A DNA stretch of 64,000 nt. It comes from JANXLO01 sp038231295. Its GTDB lineage: Bacteria > Armatimonadota > Chthonomonadetes > Chthonomonadales > Chthonomonadaceae. Below are positions 47,034 to 55,123 of the stretch, one piece after another. Under the pieces are notes generated by a model. That model was not told where the DNA came from and made no database searches. It saw only the letters and a program-made list of their open reading frames with translations. The position numbers and the translations under genes were made by a program. Location of the stretch: positions 11,624 through 75,623 of the forward strand of contig JBBRLP010000009.1 of assembly GCA_038231295.1 (NCBI GenBank), given 5' to 3'. The stretch's first letter is position 1, and every line of letters begins with the position of its first letter.

Positions 47034-47131
47034 GTGATCTTTTTCACACCCGACCGGGATTTTCGGTCACCCTATCGCATGAAGAGACCTGCTCCCCCAG
47101 AATTGGGGGCCGGGGGGCGGCTAATATCCCA

Positions 47132-48037
47132 TCAGCCGGGACGGACAGATGTCAGTCCTTCCAACACCGCCGCCTCCATGACATCAGTCGGCGGCCATAT
47201 TCCTGTCCACCGCTCAAACGCGGCGGCTCCCTGATAGACCAGCATTTTCACGCCGGTCAGCGTACGACAGCCCCGTAATCGGGCTTCCTGTAAAAGCTTT
47301 GTTTCGACCGGGTTATAGACCAGGTCATAGACGAGCAGGTTGGTGTGAAACGCTTCCAGGGGAACGGGCGGCAGGGCTTCCGTATGCGGTTGCATACCGA
47401 CCCGCGTCGTGTGGACAAGCAGTTCCGCTCCGGCTATAGCGTCACGCATTTCCCGTCTGTCATCTCCGTCCAGTGTCTTGACCTGATCGCCATACCCGGC
47501 GGTGGCGGCGTCCTGTGCGAGACGCCGGGCGCGTTCCGGGGTGCGATTGGTTAGTAGCACGTTCGCCCCTTCCCGGATGAGTCGGAAAACGACGGAACGC
47601 GCCGCCCCGCCTGCCCCCAGGACGACGACCTGTCTGCCTCGCAGTTCCAGCCCGATTTCGCGCAGCGGTTCAAAAAAACCGCGCCCATCGGTGTTATCGC
47701 CCAGCAGTCGGCCTTCGACGCAATGAACGGTGTTGACCGCCCCTACTTCGCGGGCCTCCTCGGTGATCGCGTCCAGATAAGGCAGAACGTTCTCTTTGTG
47801 CGGAATGGTCAGATTGACGCCGACGATGCCGAGGGCAGAAAGACTGCGGACGGCGGAACCGAGGGCGTCGGGATGAACGGGAAACGGAATGTAAATATAG
47901 GATAGCCGGAGCGCGGCAAAAGCGGCGTTGTGCATCGCCGGAGAGAGGCTGTGTTCGACGGGGTAGCCGAAAACACCGACCACTCGGGTATCGCCACGCA
48001 CGAGAGGGAGAATCCCCCTATTTTCTTTCGACGACAT
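47132..48037 (-). CDS. aroE: Shikimate dehydrogenase (NADP+)
   Basis: 301 aa. VVGVFGYPVEHSLSPAMHN gives the shikimate-binding SLSPxMHN motif; NLTIPHKENV holds the catalytic Lys and GDNTDGRGF the Asp partner. VVVLGAGGAARSVVF is the glycine-rich nucleotide loop and LLTNRTPERA the NADP-phosphate-binding Asn-Arg-Thr. It reduces 3-dehydroshikimate to shikimate in aromatic amino acid synthesis (EC 1.1.1.25). The C-terminal LVYQGAAAFERWTG is also standard. It is 24 bp downstream of yqeG, last in the mltG-yqeG-aroE row. Confidence 0.95.
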   Translation of the reverse strand: MSSKENRGILPLVRGDTRVVGVFGYPVEHSLSPAMHNAAFAALRLSYIYIPFPVHPDALGSAVRSLSALGIVGVNLTIPHKENVLPYLDAITEEAREVGAVNTVHCVEGRLLGDNTDGRGFFEPLREIGLELRGRQVVVLGAGGAARSVVFRLIREGANVLLTNRTPERARRLAQDAATAGYGDQVKTLDGDDRREMRDAIAGAELLVHTTRVGMQPHTEALPPVPLEAFHTNLLVYDLVYNPVETKLLQEARLRGCRTLTGVKMLVYQGAAAFERWTGIWPPTDVMEAAVLEGLTSVRPG

Positions 48038-48061
48038 AAAACGCTCTGTTGTTCCCGGAGG

Positions 48062-48799
48062 CTAGATATGGCCTTTGCGCTTGAACCATTTGAGCAGCAG
48101 TTTCTCCGGTGGGCGGCTGACATAGCGCGTATACGGAAATTCGTGCTTATGAATCGGTTTGACCATGATGGTATAGATGCCGCTGCGATTGCCGCCGAGA
48201 ATATCGGTGAACATTTGATCGCCCACAATGGCGGTCGCGGCGGGGGTCGTGTCCATCGCCTCCATCGCCTTGCGGAATCCCTGTCGACTCGGCTTCGCGG
48301 CCTGCTTCACATAGGCGCAACCCAGACGCTCGGCAATGCGCTGCGAACGGGTACTCAGCACGGAGTTGGACAGGATACATAGTTTCACCCCCGCCGCCTG
48401 CAATTCCTCCAACCAGTGCGTAATCTCCGCCGTCATCTCTTCCTGATGCCAGAGGACGAGCGTATTGTCCAGGTCCAGGATGATACCGCGCAGTCCCTGC
48501 GCCAGCAGCTCTTGCGGGCGCAGTTCCGTCACGCTCTCGACCATGCGGTGCGGGCAGAAGATGAGCCAGCCCGGACGCGGTGGGTGCGCGGTCGGGACGG
48601 TCTGGCCCTCGACCGCCGCCGCGATGACCTCTTTCACGGTCTCCGGAGAGCTTGTAATAGCCTCCTTGACCGCCTCTTTCACAACTTCGGTAGCCGTTGG
48701 CTGCTGCGGGTCGGGGGCAGGAGTCTCCGGTGCGGTGGGTACGGTCACAGTCACCTCTTCTGTCGGAGGCTCCGGTTCAGGCGGAAGGGTCTCGCTCAT
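48062..48799 (-). CDS. yqeG: YqeG-family HAD phosphatase (subfamily IIIA)
   Basis: 245 aa. After a low-complexity N-terminal extension of about 74 residues rich in Pro, Glu, Thr and Val, the YqeG domain starts at WLIFCPHRMVESV. The HAD motif I is GIILDLDNTLV, motif II ILSNS, the lysine is in YVKQAAKPSRQGF and motif IV is VGDQMFTDILGGNRSGI. All catalytic residues are intact. The family includes yeast Gep4, a phosphatidylglycerophosphate phosphatase, but the bacterial substrate is not settled. The acidic extension is unusual. The start ATG overlaps the mltG stop by 4 nt. Confidence 0.9.
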   Translation of the reverse strand: MSETLPPEPEPPTEEVTVTVPTAPETPAPDPQQPTATEVVKEAVKEAITSSPETVKEVIAAAVEGQTVPTAHPPRPGWLIFCPHRMVESVTELRPQELLAQGLRGIILDLDNTLVLWHQEEMTAEITHWLEELQAAGVKLCILSNSVLSTRSQRIAERLGCAYVKQAAKPSRQGFRKAMEAMDTTPAATAIVGDQMFTDILGGNRSGIYTIMVKPIHKHEFPYTRYVSRPPEKLLLKWFKRKGHI

Positions 48800-49896
48800 T
48801 CCGCTCCCCCATTCTGCGCCTTGCGCTCCGCTCGAACCTTGCGTATCGCCGCCTCATGTTCGGCCCGTGTCCGCGAGAAGAGATGCGCTCCGCTCCGAGT
48901 GGCGACGTAGTAGAGGTAGTCGTTCCCTTCGGGATGCAGGGCGGCCTCCAGCGAAGCCATGCCGGGATTGGCTATCGGGCCGGGCGGCAGTCCCGTATGG
49001 CGATAGGTGTTGTAGGGCGAGTCTACCTCTAAATCTTTATACAGCACCCGGTCTTTGTGATGGCCCAGCGCATACAGGACGGTCGCGTCTATTTCCAGTT
49101 TCATGCCCTTCTTGAGGCGATTTTCCAATACACCGGCGATGCGCGGGCGGTCTTCGGGGACTTTCGCTTCGCGCTCGATCAGCGAGGCCAGCGTAACGAT
49201 CTCGTGCAGACTGTGACCGCTGGCGGCGATCTCTTGCTCTTTGGGACGTGCGAACCTTCGCGAAAAGTTCATGAGCATATCCCGCACGATCTGGCCCGGC
49301 GCGGTGCCGGGCGCGAAGTCATAGGTATCGGGATAGAGGTAGCCCTCCAGCGTCTCTTTGGGCAGCGGAAATCCGTAAGCCCAGCTTGTCCAGGCATCGG
49401 GTGCTCCCGCGAATTTCTGAAATGTCTCGCCATCGCAGATTCCTTTGGCATTCAGGGTATTGGCGACCTGGGCGAGGGTGAAGCCTTCCGGCACGGTGAC
49501 GCGCAGACGGTCGCCATTGTGTTCCGGCCCCTGCTCCAGCGCGTGCAGTATCTCGTCCAGATTCATATTGCCCGACAGCGCGTAGCGTCCGGCCTTGAGC
49601 CGACTGCCCACGCCACGCCAGCGGACATAGAACTGAAAGGCCAGCGCACTCCGCACCACACCCTCTTTCGCCAGCTCCTCTCCGATCCCGGCAACGCCCG
49701 TCCCGTGCGGTATTTCCACCGTCACGGGCTTGAGCGCCTGCGGGAACGGCAGAAACTGTGACCGCACCGCCGCCGCCCCGATCATCAGCACCGCGATAAT
49801 CGCCACCGTCAGGCGCACCTGCATCAGTTTGCGCCGCTCTTCCGCCCGCGTCCGCAGTCCGTTCTTGCGCTGCGGCTTACTCTCCGGTTCACTCAC
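48796..49896 (-). CDS. mltG: Endolytic murein transglycosylase MltG
   Basis: GTG 49896-49894 is preferred (GGGGGTGG upstream; product begins MSEPESKPQRKNGL, 366 aa). A longer form to 49965 would run toward the inverted-repeat element. A basic N-terminus and one transmembrane helix (about residues 27-45, LTVAIIAVLMIGAAAV) are followed by the YceG domain: VEIPHGTGVAGIGEEL, LEGYLYPDTYDF, and the catalytic glutamate in TLASLIEREAK. The end LHPEGNDYLYYVA is conserved too. It cuts nascent glycan strands at the inner membrane. Coupled by 4-nt overlap to yqeG; in many genomes ruvX lies directly upstream. Confidence 0.93.
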   Translation of the reverse strand: MSEPESKPQRKNGLRTRAEERRKLMQVRLTVAIIAVLMIGAAAVRSQFLPFPQALKPVTVEIPHGTGVAGIGEELAKEGVVRSALAFQFYVRWRGVGSRLKAGRYALSGNMNLDEILHALEQGPEHNGDRLRVTVPEGFTLAQVANTLNAKGICDGETFQKFAGAPDAWTSWAYGFPLPKETLEGYLYPDTYDFAPGTAPGQIVRDMLMNFSRRFARPKEQEIAASGHSLHEIVTLASLIEREAKVPEDRPRIAGVLENRLKKGMKLEIDATVLYALGHHKDRVLYKDLEVDSPYNTYRHTGLPPGPIANPGMASLEAALHPEGNDYLYYVATRSGAHLFSRTRAEHEAAIRKVRAERKAQNGGAE

Positions 49897-50416
49897 GCCC
49901 CACCCCCGCGTTCTCCCACTGCCGGGAGAAAATTCTTGTTTACGATTCTGACACACTTTCGCCATTTCCGGACAACTCTGGTTTGGACCTCATCCCCCAA
50001 CCCCCTTCTCCCGGGCGGTCGCAAGCTCCCTGGGAGAAGGGGGCTTTCAATCTCCCCACATCTTCATTACCCAAAACGCTCGAAGGGTGGCCTGGGTTGG
50101 CCCTCATCCCCACTCCTTTCCCAAAAAGCCTGAGGGAGGACAATTTGCCTGTCTCTCTCGTGGGAGCGAACACGGTAGGAAATTAGTCAGCCTGACCGCC
50201 CCCTTCTCCCAGGGAGCCTAAGCGACCGCCCGGGAGAACGGGGGTTGGGGGATGAGGTCCGACCCCAACCCATCCTCCGAACGCTCAGAGAAGAACGAGA
50301 AAATGACGGAGGGGAGGAGGGCCAGCAGGCAGGGGGGAAGGGCCTGCGTCACGAACTATGGAGGTAAGAATCGCTACGAAAATCTCTGGCGGAATAAACA
50401 GCAGGGAGTCAACGAG
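49897..50416. other. 520-bp intergenic region holding a MITE-like element
   Basis: Between the divergent mltG and glycoside hydrolase genes. Positions 49985-50260 are the inverted-repeat element described separately; the rest (50261-50416) has a purine-rich stretch (50281-50335) and the hydrolase leader. I see no further gene. Confidence 0.6.
49985..50260. mobile_element. MITE-like element with near-perfect 59/62-bp terminal inverted repeats
   Basis: The left arm (49985-50043, starting GGACCTCATCCCCCAACCCC) and right arm (50199-50260, ending GGGGGATGAGGTCC) are reverse complements apart from a few indels and substitutions (CTTGCGACC versus CCTAAGCGACC; GAAGGGGG versus GAACGGGGG). The 155-bp core encodes nothing. 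The arms themselves contain shorter palindromes (CCCTTCTCCC/GGGAGAAGGG). Structure and size fit a non-autonomous palindromic element; no target-site duplication is obvious. Confidence 0.7.
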
Positions 50417-51898
50417 ATGAGGAAGAGACACTGGGGTCGCCTTGCGGCGCAATTCGTGCTGGCGGGCATTGGGGTTGCGGGAACGGCGGCGCGAGCCGAG
50501 GCGCCCGCGCCTCCCTATCCGTTCGCAATGTGTTCCAATGGCAACATCGGAACGAACCCGGAGTATGCGGCGAAGATGCTGGATGCCGGGGCCAGAATGT
50601 GCCGGGCGGATGTGACGTTTGGTGATGTGCGCCCGAAGGAGGGGAACGACCCGAACGGCTGGAATTGGCAGCGCATCAACGCGCTGGTCGGGGTGCGGAA
50701 GGCGCATCCCACTCTGGATTTTCTGGTGCTGCTCGGCTACGGCGCGAAGTGGGCAGAGGATGCCCGCTATGCCGATGTCAAGAGCGGTGATTCGGCGGGC
50801 GGGCAACGCGGTATCGAGATCATGCCCGCCTGGAGTCCGGAAAACCTCTACGGACACTATGTCTACGAGACGGTTCGCCGCTACAAAGGCAGTTTTCACG
50901 CCTGGGAGAGCTGGAACGAGCCGGACTTGCCCGGTCACTCCTTTTTCAAGGGCGGCGGCAGGGAGTTCTTCTCCTACCAGAAAGCCTGTTATCTGGCGGC
51001 GAAAAAGGCCGACCCGAACTGTACGGTCGTCTTTGCGGGTCTCTGCTTCGCGAATGTCGAGGGCTACCTGACCACGCACAAACTCAGCCCGCCGACGCCC
51101 TATCCACCGCAGGAGTGCTTTTTCGAGGACTATCTGAAAGCCTGTGTTCAGGACCCCGATGCCCGTAAGAACCATTTCTATTTCGATGTCATGAACCAGC
51201 ATACCTACAGCCGCGCCACCGACCTGTACGACTACACGATGGTGGACCGCAAACTGATGCGCGACTATCTGGGGGTGGAGAAGCCGATCTGGATCACGGA
51301 GATGGGTTTCGTGGACGCGAAGGGGCTGTTCGGAGGGGATGCGGACGACTACTGCGACTACCTGCTCCAGTCGTTCGCGTGGGGCAAACTGGCGAACGTG
51401 CAGCGATTCTTTCACTTCCAACTCGACAACTCCAACGGGCATGGCCTCTACTCCGGAATGCTTGGCCCCCCGAAACAGCCTCTGGCAACTTACCGCGATG
51501 TGCTGACAAAAGAGTTCGCCAATGCCCGCTTGCTTTCTCAGCAGCGTGGGAACGCAGGCGTCGGCTTCCTGCAGGGCCACTCTCCCTTCAAGCCCGACTG
51601 GAAGGCTGGCTACGACCTGTTTGCCTTCCAGAGCGGGTCGCGCCGCCTCTGGATGGCTTTCGCCGATACGGAGAAGGCCGTCGCCATCACGATTCCGGCC
51701 CGCCGCGCTCAGGCTATTCTGGTAGATCGGCACAACGTCCGCACACCTCTCGTCGCGCAGAACGGCGTCTATGCCCTCACCCTGCCCGGAGCCACCAACC
51801 GCACAGGCTGGCCGACCGCAGACGACCCGAAAGCAAAAGCGCTTGGCGAACCGGAGCATCTGGTCGGCGGCGCGACCTATGTGCTAATCGAGGAGTGA
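50417..51898 (+). CDS. Secreted glycoside hydrolase, clan GH-A type TIM barrel
   Basis: ATG 50417 follows AGGGAG by 8 nt and gives 493 aa with a signal peptide (MRKRHWGRLAAQFVLAGIG... cleavage near ARAEAP). FHAWESWNEPDLPG (about residue 165) carries the acid/base Glu in the Asn-Glu-Pro motif, and PIWITEMGFVD (about 290) the nucleophile Glu, the clan GH-A layout seen in GH5, GH39 and related families. Family and substrate cannot be assigned by eye. The C-terminal 100 residues look like a beta-sandwich (FQSGSRRLWMAFADTEKAV). An oxidoreductase gene starts 10 bp downstream, so the two form an operon. An open frame from 50252 extends into the inverted-repeat arm and is artefactual. Confidence 0.75.
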   Translation: MRKRHWGRLAAQFVLAGIGVAGTAARAEAPAPPYPFAMCSNGNIGTNPEYAAKMLDAGARMCRADVTFGDVRPKEGNDPNGWNWQRINALVGVRKAHPTLDFLVLLGYGAKWAEDARYADVKSGDSAGGQRGIEIMPAWSPENLYGHYVYETVRRYKGSFHAWESWNEPDLPGHSFFKGGGREFFSYQKACYLAAKKADPNCTVVFAGLCFANVEGYLTTHKLSPPTPYPPQECFFEDYLKACVQDPDARKNHFYFDVMNQHTYSRATDLYDYTMVDRKLMRDYLGVEKPIWITEMGFVDAKGLFGGDADDYCDYLLQSFAWGKLANVQRFFHFQLDNSNGHGLYSGMLGPPKQPLATYRDVLTKEFANARLLSQQRGNAGVGFLQGHSPFKPDWKAGYDLFAFQSGSRRLWMAFADTEKAVAITIPARRAQAILVDRHNVRTPLVAQNGVYALTLPGATNRTGWPTADDPKAKALGEPEHLVGGATYVLIEE

Positions 51899-51908
51899 GG
51901 AGACGGAC

Positions 51909-53033
51909 GTGAACAGTGACAAATTGAGGATTGGGATTGCGGGCAAGCGGGGGCTGTCTTGCCTGTCGGGACTGCGGGCGGTGGCAGGCGTCGAGGTGAC
52001 GGCGTTCTGCGAACTAAACCCGCAGGTGCTTCAGGAAGAGGCGACACGGCACGGCATTCCCCGACAGTTCACGCATTTTGAGGCGATGCTGGAGGTGGTG
52101 GATGCCGTGATTGTGGCGACTCCGATGCCGCTGCACGTCCCGCAGAGTGTGCTGGCCTTGCAGGCCGGGAAGCACGTTCTCTCGGAGGTGACGGCGGCGG
52201 TCTCGCTGGAGGAGTGCTGGCAGTTGCGGGAGGCGGTGCTGCGTTCCGGCAAGACCTATATGCTGGCGGAGAACTACTGCTACTTTGAACCGAACGTGCT
52301 GATACGTGAGATGACGCGGCAGGGGCTGTTCGGGGAACCCTACTTCGGCGAGGGCGAGTATATTCACGAAGTCCGCGCCCTGCACCACAACGCGAATGGC
52401 AGCCCGAACTGGCGGGCGGTGTGGCAGGTCGGCGTCAACGGCTGCACCTATGGAACCCACAGTCTTGGCCCGGTGATGCAGTGGTTTCAGGCCGCGAACC
52501 CAGACGAGCGTATCGCCACCGTCACCTGCCTCGGCACCGGTCGCCACACCGACCCCGAACATCCCCACGACGACACCACGCTAATGCTCTGTCAGCTTCA
52601 GAGCGGCAAACTCATCAAAATCCGCCTCGATATGCTCTCCAACCGCCCGCACCTGCCGAACTACTACGCCCTGCAAGGCACTCTCGGCGTCTACGAAGCG
52701 GCCCGCTTCCCCGGTGAATCCGGTAGGGTCTGGCTGGGCGAAAACCGCCCCGAAGAACACCGCGCCTGGAAACCGCTGGCGGACTTCAATCACCTTCTCC
52801 CCGCGCAATGGCGAGAACGCGCTCAGGAAGCCACGCAGTCCGCGCACGGCGGCGGAGATTATCACATAGGCCGCGAATTCGCCGAATCCATTCTCACCGA
52901 CAGCCCGCCCCCGATAGACATCTACGATGCCCTGGAGTGGACCGCCGCCGGTCTCTGCTCCCAACTCTCCATCGTCAGCGGCGGCCTCCCCATCCCCATT
53001 CCCGATTTCCATAGCCCGCCAGTTGCGCTATAA
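51909..53033 (+). CDS. Gfo/Idh/MocA-family oxidoreductase
   Basis: Starts at GTG 51909, with GAGGAGA 6-7 nt upstream. 374 aa. The N-terminal Rossmann fold (LRIGIAGKRGLSCLSGLRAV; AVIVATPMPLHVPQSVLAL; GKHVLSEVTAAVS) is that of the family, with Glu-Val replacing the common Glu-Lys-Pro. GKTYMLAENYCYF and the C-terminal alpha/beta domain follow, with LHHNANGSPNWRAVWQVG near residue 160. Members oxidise or isomerise sugars and cyclitols with NAD(P). Coupling to a glycoside hydrolase suggests sugar catabolism or glycoside cleavage by an oxidative route, but the substrate is unknown. Confidence 0.85.
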   Translation: MNSDKLRIGIAGKRGLSCLSGLRAVAGVEVTAFCELNPQVLQEEATRHGIPRQFTHFEAMLEVVDAVIVATPMPLHVPQSVLALQAGKHVLSEVTAAVSLEECWQLREAVLRSGKTYMLAENYCYFEPNVLIREMTRQGLFGEPYFGEGEYIHEVRALHHNANGSPNWRAVWQVGVNGCTYGTHSLGPVMQWFQAANPDERIATVTCLGTGRHTDPEHPHDDTTLMLCQLQSGKLIKIRLDMLSNRPHLPNYYALQGTLGVYEAARFPGESGRVWLGENRPEEHRAWKPLADFNHLLPAQWRERAQEATQSAHGGGDYHIGREFAESILTDSPPPIDIYDALEWTAAGLCSQLSIVSGGLPIPIPDFHSPPVAL

Positions 53034-53034
53034 T
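53006..53034 (+). promoter_or_regulatory. Candidate promoter for the toxin-antitoxin pair
   Basis: TTTCCA (53006-53011, 4/6 to -35) and a perfect TATAAT (53029-53034) are spaced by 17 bp. They overlap the 3' end of the oxidoreductase gene and point toward the antitoxin gene 200 bp downstream. Confidence 0.5.
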
Positions 53035-53045
53035 AGAGAGAGTGT

Positions 53046-53220
53046 GCAGAAAGGAGCAAAACAATGGGCATGCGTCCTTGCTCAAGAGGGATTCTCGGCC
53101 CAAATCTCCACGGCGTATACAGAGCAAATTCAATCCGTTCAAGCACTGATTCCCGTAAGCGTCCCTGCCCTCCCACGCACAACGACGATAGCGGGTGGGA
53201 GAGGTTTCTGTACAGAAAGG
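53046..53220 (+). other. Toxin-antitoxin leader with an imperfectly duplicated 5' motif
   Basis: GCAGAAAGGAGCAAAACAATG (53046-53066, 20 nt shown in part) recurs as ACAGAAAGGCAAAACGA (53212-53228) just before the antitoxin ATG. The first copy has a stronger Shine-Dalgarno (AAAGGAG) and opens a 66-codon frame (53064-53264) that runs out of frame into the antitoxin gene and has no recognisable product. This looks like a duplicated leader with 165 bp of inserted DNA, or a translated leader. Confidence 0.4.
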
Positions 53221-53232
53221 CAAAACGACTGT

Positions 53233-53442
53233 ATGAGTACGACGGAAATCCAATATATTTCTGATGCTGATGGCAACAATGTCGGTGTCATCGTCCCAAT
53301 TGCCCTCTGGCGCGAAATCGAATCGGAACGTGAAACAGCCTACCTGCTGCACAGCGAGACGATGAAACGTCGGGTGCTTGAGGCCAAAGAACGTACCAAC
53401 GGTATTTCTCTTGAGGACGTCCATGCCCAACTTGGAATTTGA
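53233..53442 (+). CDS. Antitoxin of a YoeB-type type II toxin-antitoxin module
   Basis: 69 aa, starting MSTTEIQYISDADGN. VGVIVPIALWREIESE, ETAYLLHSETMKRRVLEA and a C-terminal LEDVHAQLGI match the short Phd/YefM-related antitoxins found in front of YoeB toxins in cyanobacteria and other phyla. The C-terminal helix is expected to wrap the toxin. The stop overlaps the toxin gene by 20 bp, so the two are translationally coupled. An upstream in-frame extension to 52927 is possible but has no start signal. Confidence 0.75.
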   Translation: MSTTEIQYISDADGNNVGVIVPIALWREIESERETAYLLHSETMKRRVLEAKERTNGISLEDVHAQLGI

Positions 53443-53686
53443 CGCGAACGCCTTCGAAGACCTGGAATGGTGGGTTGAGCATGACCGGAAAATTGCGCTC
53501 AAAATCATCGCCTTGATTCGAGAAGTTCAGCGCACACCTTACACGGGAACAGGCCAACCCGAACCTTTGAAGCATGAACTATCTGGCTGTTGGTCTCGCC
53601 GTATCAATCAGGAACACAGGCTTGTGTATCAGTTCCTTGAAGAAGAGGACAGGATCAGAATCTTAGCCTGCCGTTATCACTACTGA
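53423..53686 (+). CDS. yoeB: Ribosome-dependent mRNA interferase toxin YoeB
   Basis: ATG 53423 gives 87 aa, the normal YoeB length, with GAGGACG upstream inside the antitoxin gene. The core is diagnostic: FEDLEWWVEHDRK, EPLKHELSGCWSRRINQEHR, LVYQF and a C-terminal CRYHY. The catalytic Glu, Arg, His and Tyr of YoeB are in place, so the toxin should be active. It cleaves mRNA at the ribosomal A site. It ends the operon with the antitoxin gene; the pair sits in the plus-strand accessory island. Confidence 0.9.
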   Translation: MPNLEFDANAFEDLEWWVEHDRKIALKIIALIREVQRTPYTGTGQPEPLKHELSGCWSRRINQEHRLVYQFLEEEDRIRILACRYHY

Positions 53687-53755
53687 AGGCTCTTCTTCAC
53701 TCCCCACAGCCCAACAGTATCCCAACGAGTTTATCATGCAGAAAGAAATTGTCCG

Positions 53756-54589
53756 ATGCCGGAGCAAGATGTTACTGAAGCAATTGCACTACCCTACTTG
53801 AGTTTTGATGCTGTCGCACGGGACTACGATATTTCGCGTGGCCTGCCGCAGGAGGCGCAGATTCGAATCGGTGTGCGAATGCGCGATGTGGCGAACTGGC
53901 GGCACGGCGAGGTCTTTCTGGATGCGGGAGTAGGGACAGGACGCTTTGGTGTGCCGTTGGCGCGTCTGGGTGTGCCAGTCGTGGGGGTGGACATTTCGGC
54001 GAATATGCTGGCGCGGATGCAGGTGAACCGGGAGAAGGCCAGTCGTGAAGAACAGCGCGAACTGCCGCTTCGGGCGGCGCGAGGCGATCTGCGCCGAATG
54101 CCCGTCGTAAGCCATGCGTTTCAGGCGGCGCTGATCGTGCATATCCTGCATCTGATTGCCGACTGGAAGGGGGTTCTGGGCGAGATAAGGCGCGTCTTGA
54201 AGCCCGGAGGTGTGCTGCTGATGGCGGGGCAGGGAGGGCAGGGATCGCCTGCCCGTGCGTTCTACCACAGTTTGGTCGTGGAGCGCGGACTGCTCGCACC
54301 TTCGCTCGGCGCATACCGGGAAGAGGTCTGTGCCTATCTCCTCGAACAGGGCGCACAGATCGAGAAAGTGGACATGAGCGACATCGCCTGGACGGCCCGC
54401 CGCCCCCTCGCGCTAACGCTGGAACTGCTCCGCCGCCGCACCTGGTCAAGCCTCCGCGACATCTCCGAGGCCGACAACGACTCTCTGCTCGCCGAAACCA
54501 CCGCCTGGGCGCTCCGTCACTACGGCTCGCTTGATGCCATCGAAGAAGATGAGGCCGGATGCAGTCTGACGACGGTACGCTGGCCCTGA
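53756..54589 (+). CDS. Class I SAM-dependent methyltransferase
   Basis: 277 aa, starting at ATG 53756 with a weak AGAAAG upstream. FDAVARDYDISRGLP leads into motif I VFLDAGVGTGRFGVPLA (about 55-70), motif II VVGVDISANMLARM, and LGEIRRVLKPGGVLLMAG (motif post-III). This is a UbiE/methyltransferase-11 type fold, likely acting on a small molecule. Substrate unknown; no pathway neighbours. It is convergent with ruvX, with 7 bp between the stops. Confidence 0.85.
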   Translation: MPEQDVTEAIALPYLSFDAVARDYDISRGLPQEAQIRIGVRMRDVANWRHGEVFLDAGVGTGRFGVPLARLGVPVVGVDISANMLARMQVNREKASREEQRELPLRAARGDLRRMPVVSHAFQAALIVHILHLIADWKGVLGEIRRVLKPGGVLLMAGQGGQGSPARAFYHSLVVERGLLAPSLGAYREEVCAYLLEQGAQIEKVDMSDIAWTARRPLALTLELLRRRTWSSLRDISEADNDSLLAETTAWALRHYGSLDAIEEDEAGCSLTTVRWP

Positions 54590-54596
54590 AACGGCT

Positions 54597-55094
54597 TCAG
54601 GCCGAAGAGTCTGTCAGGCTGTCACTGTCCGCTTGATCGGCTTCGAGAAGGCTGTCGCGCTCGGCGCGTTCCTGCGCGTAGCGGCGGCGGTCAAGGTAGG
54701 TCTGGAGGAGGAGGCAGGCGGCCATGCTGTCAATCGTTTTTTTGCGCTCGTCGCGGCGGCGGTCGGCGGCGATGAGGACGCGCTCGGCCTGACGGGTGGA
54801 GAGGCGTTCGTCCTGCAAATGGATGGGGATGCGAACGTTGTTGCGAAGGACAGTTACGAACGCCTCGATCTTCTCCGCCTGAATGCCCCGGGAGCCGTCC
54901 ATCATCAGCGGCAGACCGACGACAATTTCGGCAACCTTTGTGTCGGCGATCAGTTGACGCAGGGCGGCCATGTCGCGCTTATGCCCCTCCTGACGCCAGA
55001 GGGTCTCGCCGGGAAAGGCCATGCTGCCCGTCTCGTCGCTGATTGCTACCCCGATTGTCTTTTCGCCCACATCGAGCGCCAGTGTTCTGCTCAT
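54597..55094 (-). CDS. ruvX: Putative pre-16S rRNA nuclease / Holliday junction resolvase-like RuvX (YqgF)
   Basis: ATG 55094-55092 has GAGGACG upstream and starts MSRTLALDVGEKTIGVA, the canonical YqgF N-terminus with the first catalytic Asp (D8). A longer start at 55166 adds 24 unconserved residues. IVVGLPLMMDG, IPIHLQDERLST and DSMAACLLLQTYLD supply the other acidic and structural motifs. 165 aa with a 20-residue acidic Ser/Asp tail. It matures the 16S rRNA 5' end in E. coli. MFS gene upstream (29 bp) is on the same strand. Confidence 0.92.
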   Translation of the reverse strand: MSRTLALDVGEKTIGVAISDETGSMAFPGETLWRQEGHKRDMAALRQLIADTKVAEIVVGLPLMMDGSRGIQAEKIEAFVTVLRNNVRIPIHLQDERLSTRQAERVLIAADRRRDERKKTIDSMAACLLLQTYLDRRRYAQERAERDSLLEADQADSDSLTDSSA

Positions 55095-55123
55095 CGTGTC
55101 GTCCTCACGTTTCTGTGCCGCGC

